Source of the DNA: an uncultured Pseudomonadota bacterium
Lineage (GTDB): Bacteria; Pseudomonadota; Gammaproteobacteria; Burkholderiales; Burkholderiaceae_C
Reading direction: 5' to 3'
Assembly: GCA_900320815.1 (NCBI GenBank)
Contig: ONTY01000213.1
Location: 1 to 6,200 of the forward strand
DNA: 6,200 nucleotides
Translations under genes and position numbers: made by a program
The notes under the pieces: model-generated
Database searches by the model: none
Told to the model about the DNA's origin: nothing
Seen by the model: the letters and a program-made list of their open reading frames with translations, nothing else
Shown here: piece after piece, positions 1 to 5,471 of the stretch
Numbering within the stretch: position 1 is the stretch's first letter
How the letters are laid out: the number at the start of each line of letters is the position of its first letter

Positions 1-1177
1 CAATCACCGGAAGAATAATTATTTTATTCCCTTGAGCCAAATAACTAGTGTTGGTTCCAAGCGCATATATGCAAGGCATAAGAAAAAACAGCAGCGGTAG
101 TGCAAAACCGCTGCAAAGCGATTTTGCAGCACCATTGTTTGCAACAAAAAGATAAAAGATACTCACTAAAATTATAATCGTTGCATTGAGTATAAAAAAG
201 TGAATTGGAACCCCCAATGAACGCGCCATCACTGGGAACATGATAAAAGATGTGCAAGCCATGCATGTAAATATCGTAACAAGCAGCGATGTTTCCTTCA
301 TCTTTTGGCATGAAAAAATAAGCAATAAATATGCAGATCCCGATATAAAAAACATGCCATCATAAACTGAAATTTTACGCCAGCTTAAGAAGCGTCTCAA
401 CGCCGACCAGACTCCATATTGATGTCGAGAATCAGCGGCCAACAGATCATGATATCCCCTAGCACTGTCGGCAACAAATTGATAGGGAGAACCGCTGATC
501 AACCATGCGCTTATTAACAATGAGATAGTGAATGCACCGTAGACGATACACAGCTTCGTAAATTTTTCCTTTGAAACGGGAAAAAAATAACAGGACAGGC
601 CACAAAGCAACAGTGCCGCAGATGTCATCTTGGCCAGAAAGCACAATGTGCATCCAAGCCCCGCAACAACTAAACCGAAGTATTTCTTTCGAAAACTCTC
701 GGTCGACGACAAAACCACACCCATCATGCAAACAAGCAACCCTTCGAAATTCAGTGTGTTATAGCCCGGCGTCCCTAGCCACTGAGAATAGTGCGTATTT
801 GACATGAACGATAGGGCCGCGATACCTGCAACCACTGCCCATGCGATGTGTTTTTTGCCAAAATTACGGATTTTTTCTGCTAAAACCAACCAGACAAGCA
901 GAAATGACAGGGTATATCTGAATATCATATCGACAACCCGCAGGAGAAATACATCATGCCCAAGCAGATTGAAAAGCTGGTGGTAAAATACCCCGAATTG
1001 GGTCGGCGGAGTTACAGCAAGACGAGGTGACGTTATTGTGATAAGGTAAAACGCTTCGTCAGTAAAATCAAATGCGTGTCTGTACGCCTCGACAGCAGAC
1101 CAGAAAAGCGTAACAACCATAAAAAAAATACCGCACGCCATGATGGTTTCGACATCCAGCGCTTTCCAGGTTTTCAT
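1..1177 (-). CDS. Polytopic membrane protein, GT-C glycosyltransferase-like (3' end outside window)
   Basis: An open frame reads on the minus strand from the ATG at 1177 to the left edge without a stop, giving 392 residues and no C-terminus. It is mostly hydrophobic segments: about residues 12-28, 87-100, 111-125, 145-156, 168-199, 208-227, 275-290, 297-316, 326-346 and 356-373. The first outer loop carries an Asp-Glu pair (D40, E41) in DFTDEAFYL, followed by a loop and a helix starting LLR; later come TPGYNTLNFEGLL (136-148) and FLAKMTSA (180-187). An acidic pair after the first helix is typical of GT-C lipid-linked-sugar glycosyltransferases and related surface-polysaccharide proteins. The exact family was not recognised, and the functional call is inference. 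The frame stays open upstream to another ATG at 1303, which would add 42 residues across the hairpin at 1202-1250. Start 1177 is preferred because a weak GAGAG lies just upstream. Base composition is clearly more AT-rich than the rest of the window, suggesting a separate origin. Confidence 0.8.
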   Translation of the reverse strand, partial: MKTWKALDVETIMACGIFFMVVTLFWSAVEAYRHAFDFTDEAFYLITITSPRLAVTPPTQFGVFYHQLFNLLGHDVFLLRVVDMIFRYTLSFLLVWLVLAEKIRNFGKKHIAWAVVAGIAALSFMSNTHYSQWLGTPGYNTLNFEGLLVCMMGVVLSSTESFRKKYFGLVVAGLGCTLCFLAKMTSAALLLCGLSCYFFPVSKEKFTKLCIVYGAFTISLLISAWLISGSPYQFVADSARGYHDLLAADSRHQYGVWSALRRFLSWRKISVYDGMFFISGSAYLLLIFSCQKMKETSLLVTIFTCMACTSFIMFPVMARSLGVPIHFFILNATIIILVSIFYLFVANNGAAKSLCSGFALPLLFFLMPCIYALGTNTSYLAQGNKIIILPVI

Positions 1178-1473
1178 GCCCCACTCTCGCGCAGTTAGGA
1201 CGCCCGCTGCATTGCTTGCGCGCGTGAGCCGCGCAAGCAATGCAGCGGGCTGCCGAATCCAGCGGCTGGAATACTGTTCAGACTGCAAAATCATTGTAAA
1301 CATGAGGTGGTTTTATCGGGAAATATGCGGGGTACGGATACGCTGCACGAACAACCGGAGCGGCATTCTATCAGCTGTCCCTATGTGCATATGGATCTCA
1401 TATACCTATTGATACACCACATCATCGCCAGCTTGTTATGCCGGCGACGATGGCATACGCCGCCTCTTGCGGC
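1178..1473. other. Spacer between two minus-strand genes
   Basis: About 300 bases lie between the end of the frameshifted gene (1474) and the preferred start of the membrane protein gene (1177). No convincing independent gene is seen. The spacer holds the perfect inverted repeat at 1202-1250 and an in-frame upstream extension of the membrane gene (ATG at 1303). A short GCCGC/GCGGC stem lies directly after the stop at 1474, but no U-run follows it, so no terminator is called. A small AT-rich imperfect palindrome (ATATG-GATCT-CATAT) lies at 1389-1403. No clear sigma-70 promoter was found, although one would be expected here for the membrane gene. Confidence 0.5.
1202..1250. repeat. Perfect 21-bp inverted repeat with 7-base loop
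   Basis: Arm 1202-1222 is the exact reverse complement of arm 1230-1250; the loop is CGTGAGC. The arms contain CATTGCTTGCGCG and CGCGCAAGCAATG. Neither side has a T-run, so it does not look like an intrinsic terminator. It lies 25-73 bases upstream of the preferred start of the membrane protein gene. It could be a leader-RNA hairpin that controls that gene, a REP-like intergenic element, or the ends of a collapsed small mobile element. The window does not allow a choice among these. Confidence 0.9.
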
Positions 1474-1883
1474 TCAGGCGCGCGCGCTGTTTTCGCCCTC
1501 GTCCTCAGCTTCGCTGGCGGGGGCGTCGTCATCGGCGTCGAAGCCGCTGTCCGGCTCTTCGCGGCGGGAACGGCGGCGCCCGCCACGGCGCGTGCTGGGG
1601 CGGCGCGGCTGGGGTTCGTAGGCGTCGTCGTCCAAGTCGCTGTCGGCAGCGTTCTGTTCGCCCTCCTCGTCCATGTCGGGCGCGTGTGGGCCTGCCCCCA
1701 TCGTTCGCACTGCTCGCGCCACTGCTCGCTGCGTTGCTGCAGGTGCTGCATGGAGGCTTGCGCGGCGTCAAACAGAGTCTTGGCGGTTCGCAGCAGGTTC
1801 TCTCGCACATCGCCGCGCCGCAGCGCATTGGCAGCGTAGACGCCAACAGCAACGCCGGCGACAAAGGGAAGCAGGGGGAGCAT
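1474..1883 (-). CDS. Membrane-anchored charged protein, apparently frameshifted
   Basis: The ATG at 1883 opens a frame with a hydrophobic N-terminus (MLPLLPFVAGVAVGVYAAN, about residues 1-20, likely a membrane anchor). A basic turn and an amphipathic, possibly coiled-coil stretch rich in Gln and Glu follow, to about residue 63. The same frame then becomes a Thr/Arg-rich string unlike a normal protein and ends at 1422 (153 residues). The neighbouring frame from about 1697 to the stop at 1474 reads sensibly: an acidic run (DMDEEGEQNAADSDLDDD), a basic patch (RRGGRRRSRRE) and an acidic tail. One extra G in the G5 run at 1695-1699 would join the halves into a 136-residue protein. This may be a real mutation, a sequencing error, or less likely a programmed shift. 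An AAGGA lies about 12 bases before the ATG. The family and role were not recognised. Confidence 0.6.
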
Positions 1884-1903
1884 GGTTCGGTTCCGTCCTT
1901 AGC

Positions 1904-1927
1904 AAAAAGAAAACTGGGCGCCAGTTT
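1904..1927 (-). terminator. Intrinsic terminator after the 53-residue gene
   Basis: Read on the minus strand, a stem AAACTGG / CCAGTTT (1921-1927 with 1911-1917, loop of three bases, or five if the last pair stays open) is followed directly by TCTTTTT (1910-1904). It lies about 40 bases after the stop of the small gene at 1966 and ends about 20 bases before the next minus-strand start at 1883. It would therefore close the hemN/small-gene transcript. The stem is short and A/T-ended, so strength is probably moderate. Confidence 0.65.
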
Positions 1928-1965
1928 AGGGCGCTACCCCGTAGGTAAGGCAGGCGGCACGCGCC

Positions 1966-2127
1966 TCAGAAGCCCGGTATCCACCACGGGCGGATGCCGA
2001 TGGGGAAATACCAGTGCAGGGCGGAAGCGTATGGGTTGAAAACCATAGCGGTCATCCAGCATTTCACCAGCGCGATGCGCCACTTCTGGTATTCGTCCAG
2101 TTGGCGTTGTAGCTCGTCGGCGTTCAT
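1966..2127 (-). CDS. Small protein of 53 residues downstream of hemN
   Basis: The ATG at 2127 has a strong ribosome binding site, GAGGAG at 2139-2134, six bases upstream, and reads 53 residues to the TGA at 1966. The N-terminal half is charged and helical (MNADELQRQLDEYQKWR). The middle has a short hydrophobic stretch (about residues 18-30), and the C-terminus is unusually rich in aromatics and Pro (HWYFPIGIRPWWIPGF). It may be membrane-associated. The ribosome binding site overlaps the restored hemN stop (TGA, 2140-2138), an arrangement typical of translational coupling in an operon. A terminator follows at 1904-1927. The family was not recognised. Because its presumed upstream promoter was lost with the 5' part of hemN, its expression is uncertain. 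It was called on start quality and context, not on homology. Confidence 0.6.
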   Translation of the reverse strand: MNADELQRQLDEYQKWRIALVKCWMTAMVFNPYASALHWYFPIGIRPWWIPGF

Positions 2128-2133
2128 GGCGTG

Positions 2134-2139
2134 CTCCTC
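2134..2139 (-). promoter_or_regulatory. Ribosome binding site of the 53-residue gene
   Basis: GAGGAG lies six bases before the ATG at 2127. It supports an independent start there, even though the frame upstream is open and would otherwise read as a fusion with the HemN remnant. Confidence 0.75.
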
Positions 2140-2540
2140 ATAGCATCTTGGAAAAGCGCGCGCGCTTTGCACGTAGGTGTCAAACACCATCGCCACGCCG
2201 CGCACGAAGAACCACCCCATCTGCGTGACCTGGATGGCGTCTGGCTGCACTTCCACCAGCCCGTCGCCCTGCATGGTGCGCAGGCGCTCGAGTTCGGCAG
2301 CGAAGGTGTCCGCAAAGTTGATGTCGTGCGCGGCTTCAATGTCGGCAAAACGCACACGCCCTTGGCACATGATGGCCATGATGACGGCGCGGCGCAGCAG
2401 GTCGTCTGCCGAGGCGGTGAGGCCGCGCACCACGGGCAAGTGGCCGGCTTCCAGCGGTGCTTGATATTCCTCAAGCGTCTTGGCGTTCTGGCTGTACACG
2501 GCGCCCACCTTCAGCCCCACGAGGTCGCAGTCCTGCAAAC
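2138..2540 (-). pseudogene. hemN: 3' remnant of oxygen-independent coproporphyrinogen III oxidase
   Basis: The minus-strand translation matches the C-terminal third of HemN, the radical-SAM enzyme that makes protoporphyrinogen IX from coproporphyrinogen III without oxygen. Clear signature stretches are CDLVGL, YSQNAKTLEEY, LPVVRGL, DDLLRRAVIMAIMCQG, the FAAEL/GLVEV region and FFVRGVAMVFDTY. About 135 residues remain of the usual 450-460; the radical-SAM domain with its CxxxCxxC cluster site is absent. There are three lesions. Homology stops abruptly upstream of QDCDL at about 2540. About six residues (a GVSAIG-like stretch in normal HemN) are missing between CDLVGL and KVGAVYSQN. The C-terminus is out of frame after a GC x5 run (2156-2165): removing one GC restores QSARFSKML and a stop at 2138, like a normal HemN end. 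As it stands the frame runs on into the 53-residue gene. It is non-functional. Confidence 0.88.
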
Positions 2541-2570
2541 ACGCCAGCGCGAAAGCCGCGACCTCATGGG
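2516..2570. repeat. Imperfect 13-bp inverted repeat bracketing the hemN/deaminase join
   Basis: Bases 2516-2528 (CCCACGAGGTCGC) and 2558-2570 (GCGACCTCATGGG) are reverse complements except for one mismatch, with 29 bases between them. The left copy lies inside the HemN code for CDLVG on the minus strand. The right copy spans the proposed start codon of the deaminase gene and codes for RDLMG. The place where HemN similarity ends (about 2540) lies between the arms. It may be short homology that took part in the rearrangement, or a chance match in GC-rich sequence. Confidence 0.6.
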
Positions 2571-3942
2571 TAATTTCCTGGCAAGCATCGCCAGTGACGA
2601 GCACCACGAAAACTGGCGCACCCTCTACCGCCTGCCGCCGGCAACAATCAGCGCACTGCGCCGCACAAAACTTGCACCAGCGCACCTGCAATGGCTGCAA
2701 AGCCTCCCCAAAGCCGAACTGCACTGCCACATCGGGGGCTGCCTGTCGCTGGAACAGCAAAAAGAAGTGGCGCACGCTATTTGGAATGCGTGCAACCGGG
2801 CGGAACAAGCCAGCGCCCTGCGCTGCATCGACCCGCTGCTGCAACAAGCGCAATGGTCGTGGGACTGGCCGGACACGCTGAAAGAAGGCAGCGCCCCTCC
2901 CGCCGAACGCGCCTGCCGCAGCGCCGCGCTGCTGCTGCACGCCAGCGACGAACAACTGGAGCGCAACCTGTTTGACGTCACGCAACCGCGCGTTGCCCTC
3001 AAAACGAAGCACGCGCACGGCTTTGCCGCCTACGAGCGCCCCGGCGAACTCACCGGCTCCGCCGTGCTGGGGCACCCGGCAGCACTCGCCCCCTACGCCG
3101 CTGCCATCGTGCAGCAAGCGCGGAATGATGGCGTGATGTATCTGGAACTGCGCGGCAGCCCGCACAAATATTGTCCGCTCGACCCCATCGCCTTTTTACG
3201 TGAGCTGCGCCAAGCCCTACAACGGGCGGGCGCTGCCGTGTGCGCTGCAGATTTTCCCGCCGCCGCGCCGCGCATCGGTTTTCTCTGGATTCTGGACCGC
3301 CGCCAAACCAAAACCCATGCAAAAATCGTCAAACAGGTACAGCAAGCACTGCCTGAACTGAATAACTTTCTTCTGGGGCTTGATTTGGCTGGCGATGAAA
3401 CCCAGACCCAGCCTGAAAAACTCGCCCCCGCCTTCGTGCCAGCGTTTGAAGAATGCCTGCCCATAACCATCCACGCCGGCGAAGGCGAAGAAGCGGAGAA
3501 CATCTGGCAAGCCGCCTACCACCTGCACGCTGACCGCATCGGCCACGGCCTGACGCTGGCCGACCACGAACAACTCGCCGCGCGCTTCCGTGACCGCGAT
3601 ATTTGCCTGGAACTCTGCCCCAGCTCCAACCGCGAAGTCATTGGCTTCCGCGACCCCGATTTTCCCGAAAGCGCCGATTGCAACATATACCCCCTGCGCA
3701 CCCTGCTGGACAAGGGCATCCCCCTGACGCTATGCACCGACAACCCCGGCATCTCGCGCACCACATTAAGCGGCGAATATCTCGCCGCCGCGCGCATGGC
3801 CGAAGGCGGGCTGACGCAATGGGAGAGCCTCTCACTCATCCGCCAAGGCTTTCTGCACGCCTTCCTGCCCGCAGCCGAACGAGAAAAACTGCTGAAAACT
3901 GCGGACAAAAAGATATTCAAAATCCTCATTAACAACAACTGA
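2566..3942 (+). CDS. CRISPR-associated adenosine deaminase-like protein (Cad1 type) without CARF domain
   Basis: From the ATG at 2566 this reads 458 residues of the metal-dependent adenosine deaminase fold. The family's ligand and catalytic residues are present: HxH at H53 and H55 (ELHCHIGG), YLELRGSP near 192, H303 and the catalytic Glu E306 in HAGEGE, H327 in RIGHG, the CPSSN motif and metal-binding D392 in CTDNPGIS. The enzyme would deaminate an adenine nucleoside or nucleotide to the inosine form. Its position before csx16 and a CARF-HEPN gene points to Cad1, the type III CRISPR effector in which a CARF domain senses cOA and the deaminase converts ATP to ITP. Here no CARF domain precedes it: residues 1-47 look like a linker, and the DNA further upstream is hemN on the other strand. 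The frame is open back to 2131, but only as antisense of hemN. No good ribosome binding site precedes 2566. An operon follows, 18 bases to csx16. The gene is probably 5'-truncated and its expression is doubtful; a free-standing enzyme is the alternative. Confidence 0.82.
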   Translation: MGNFLASIASDEHHENWRTLYRLPPATISALRRTKLAPAHLQWLQSLPKAELHCHIGGCLSLEQQKEVAHAIWNACNRAEQASALRCIDPLLQQAQWSWDWPDTLKEGSAPPAERACRSAALLLHASDEQLERNLFDVTQPRVALKTKHAHGFAAYERPGELTGSAVLGHPAALAPYAAAIVQQARNDGVMYLELRGSPHKYCPLDPIAFLRELRQALQRAGAAVCAADFPAAAPRIGFLWILDRRQTKTHAKIVKQVQQALPELNNFLLGLDLAGDETQTQPEKLAPAFVPAFEECLPITIHAGEGEEAENIWQAAYHLHADRIGHGLTLADHEQLAARFRDRDICLELCPSSNREVIGFRDPDFPESADCNIYPLRTLLDKGIPLTLCTDNPGISRTTLSGEYLAAARMAEGGLTQWESLSLIRQGFLHAFLPAAEREKLLKTADKKIFKILINNN

Positions 3943-3960
3943 AACAAAAAAGGGAACCCC

Positions 3961-4281
3961 ATGAGCACCTGGTTCGTCAGCCGACACCCCGGCGCGCTGC
4001 AATGGATGCGCGCGCACGGCCCTGCCTTTGCGCGTCACATCACGCACCTGGAAGAGGCCGATTTTCAGCGCCTTGCCAGCGGCGATATTGTCATTGGCTC
4101 CCTGCCCGTGCATTTGGCAGCGCGCGTATGTGCACAAGGCGCGCAATACTGGAACCTGTCGCTGAACATGCCCGCCAGCGCGCGTGGGCAAGAACTCTCC
4201 GCCGACGAACTGCGCAGCATGGGCGCTGCGCTCGAACGCTTTGACGTGCGCGCCGTGGCCGGCACAATCTTTCCCACCTGA
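3961..4281 (+). CDS. csx16: Csx16 (VVA1548 family), type III CRISPR accessory protein
   Basis: This complete 106-residue protein starts at the ATG at 3961, with AGGGA at 3951-3955 five bases upstream. It has the hallmarks of the Csx16/VVA1548 family: the opening WFVSRHPGALQWM, a central DIVIGSLPVHLAARVC (residues about 41-56), the following YWNLSLNMPASARGQELSADE, and a short C-terminus. Length is normal for the family. Csx16 proteins are found only with type III CRISPR-Cas and have been reported to be ring nucleases that cleave cyclic oligoadenylate and so switch off the signal that drives CARF effectors; that role is family knowledge, not visible here. It lies 18 bases after the deaminase gene and 18 bases before the CARF-HEPN gene, in one evident operon. 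Pairing a signal-degrading enzyme with cOA-driven effectors fits a control role. Confidence 0.93.
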   Translation: MSTWFVSRHPGALQWMRAHGPAFARHITHLEEADFQRLASGDIVIGSLPVHLAARVCAQGAQYWNLSLNMPASARGQELSADELRSMGAALERFDVRAVAGTIFPT

Positions 4282-4286
4282 TTGAA

Positions 4287-4291
4287 AAGGA
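4287..4291 (+). promoter_or_regulatory. Ribosome binding site that favours the GTG start at 4300
   Basis: AAGGA lies eight bases before GTG 4300. An earlier in-frame TTG at 4282 would place this AAGGA inside the coding sequence, has no such site of its own, and would only add six lysine/arginine-rich residues. GTG 4300 gives the N-terminus VNTTLISLIGKSRL, which is the usual beginning of this family. Confidence 0.75.
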
Positions 4292-4299
4292 AAAACACC

Positions 4300-5460
4300 G
4301 TGAACACCACCCTGATAAGCCTGATTGGAAAAAGCCGCCTTGACCCGCACACCGGCTACCGCAGCGCGCGCTACCGCTATTCTGACGGGCAGATGCGTGA
4401 AGTCCCCTTTTTCGGCATGGGGTTGAAAGATTGCATTCAGCCAGACAAACTCATCCTTGTCGGCACGCGCGGCAGCATGTGGGATGTCTTTTTTGACCAT
4501 CAAAACGCCGGCGACGACATTTTGCCGCTCATTGACGCCGTCGCCTCCGAAAGCGTCACCCCTGATTTACTCGTCGCCCCCGCGCAGCACTTGTCAGAGA
4601 GCTTTGGCATTCCCGTGCAATGCCTGCTCATCCCTTATGCAGAAAATGAGGCCGAGCAAGCGAAAATCCTGCTCGAACTGGCCAGCGCCGTGCACCCCGA
4701 AGAAAACATCGTCCTTGATGTCACGCACGGCTTCCGCCACCTGCCCATGCTCGCCCTCGTCGCCGCGCGCTACCTCAAATACGTGCGCCACGTGCAAATT
4801 CAGGACGTGTATTACGGCGCGCTGGAAATGACGCAAAATGGTGAAACCCCCGTGCTCAACTTGGGCGGCATGCTCCACATGCTCGACTGGATAGAAAGCC
4901 TGGCCATTTATGAGCGCAGCGGCGACTACGGCATTTTTGCAAAACTGTTTGAAGCCGACGGCATGGCGCCAGAGCGCGCCGCCATGCTGGGACGCGCCGC
5001 ATATTTTGAACGCAGCAGCAACCCGGTGCAGGCGCGCCAAAACCTCACTGGCGCCTTCAGGCACATCCAGCAGCACAGCGGTGCACTCGGGCAGCTGTTC
5101 AGCGCGCCGCTGGCAGAAAATGTCTCCTGGTTCAAGGGCGAAAGCCGCGCCGACTGGGAACTTTCCCTGGCCGATATGTATATGCAGCGCCGCGACTGGC
5201 TGCGCGCCATTATTTTCATGCAGGAGGGCTTTATCTCGCGCGCCATCTGGCGCCAGCACGGTGACTTCAACAGTTTTGACGAACGCAAAAACGCACTTGA
5301 CCACTGGCGCGTCGCCAGCGACGATTTCAAACTCCTCGCCAGCCTGCGCAACGGCATGGCGCACGGCGTGCGCCCATTCAACGAGAATATCCGCCGCCTG
5401 CTGCTGGACGAAGAAAAACTCGCCCAAAAACTGCGCGAACTGCGCAAAGCATTGTTTTGA
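4300..5460 (+). CDS. csx2: CARF-HEPN ribonuclease, Csx1/Csx2 group (TIGR02221-like, DxTHG motif)
   Basis: This complete 386-residue protein starts at GTG 4300. The N-terminal half is a CARF (Rossmann-like) sensor: strand TTLISLIG (3-10), the ligand-loop motif GTRGSMWD (55-62) after strand LILV, and DVTHGFRHLPM (140-150), the DxTHG motif, followed by a helix and the YYGALEM strand. The C-terminal half is all-helical and ends in a HEPN domain with R350-N351...H355 (RNGMAH), the Rx4-6H active site of HEPN RNases. In type III systems such proteins bind cyclic oligoadenylate (often cA4) with the CARF dimer and then cut RNA without sequence choice, causing dormancy or death of the infected cell. 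All key motifs are intact, so it is probably functional, unlike the genes to its left. It follows csx16 by 18 bases and is followed by the next CARF gene after 11 bases. Membership of TIGR02221/Csx2 is from recall of the family pattern; the CARF-HEPN call is firmer. Confidence 0.9.
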   Translation: MNTTLISLIGKSRLDPHTGYRSARYRYSDGQMREVPFFGMGLKDCIQPDKLILVGTRGSMWDVFFDHQNAGDDILPLIDAVASESVTPDLLVAPAQHLSESFGIPVQCLLIPYAENEAEQAKILLELASAVHPEENIVLDVTHGFRHLPMLALVAARYLKYVRHVQIQDVYYGALEMTQNGETPVLNLGGMLHMLDWIESLAIYERSGDYGIFAKLFEADGMAPERAAMLGRAAYFERSSNPVQARQNLTGAFRHIQQHSGALGQLFSAPLAENVSWFKGESRADWELSLADMYMQRRDWLRAIIFMQEGFISRAIWRQHGDFNSFDERKNALDHWRVASDDFKLLASLRNGMAHGVRPFNENIRRLLLDEEKLAQKLRELRKALF

Positions 5461-5471
5461 CCATCACCGCC

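Noticed and set aside
45..731. Two short minus-strand frames (45-311 and 459-731) in the AT-rich part.
   Set aside because: They lie in another frame inside the long membrane-protein gene, which reads without a stop over 392 codons and has a coherent hydrophobic pattern.
1140..2039. Several plus-strand frames rich in Arg, Ala and Cys.
   Set aside because: They are opposite-strand shadows in GC-rich sequence, with no good start sites and low-complexity composition.
2131..2565. Plus-strand frame that would extend the deaminase to 603 residues, about the length of a full CARF-ADA protein.
   Set aside because: This stretch is the complement of recognisable HemN code. Its translation is His-rich and shows no CARF strand-loop motifs, so the length match is accidental.
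2440..2566. Promoter for the plus-strand cassette.
   Set aside because: TTGATA at 2461 resembles a -35 box, but nothing like a -10 box follows at the right distance, so no promoter is called.
1966..3165. Minus-strand frame of 399 residues, open through the HemN remnant, the 53-residue gene and far into the deaminase gene.
   Set aside because: Only about 2138-2540 is HemN-like. The part right of 2540 is antisense of the deaminase, and the last 53 codons have their own ribosome binding site and start.
3050..5427. Long minus-strand frames opposite the deaminase, csx16 and CARF-HEPN genes.
   Set aside because: The plus strand carries clear family motifs throughout and the minus-strand translations show none; long antisense frames are usual in GC-rich genes.
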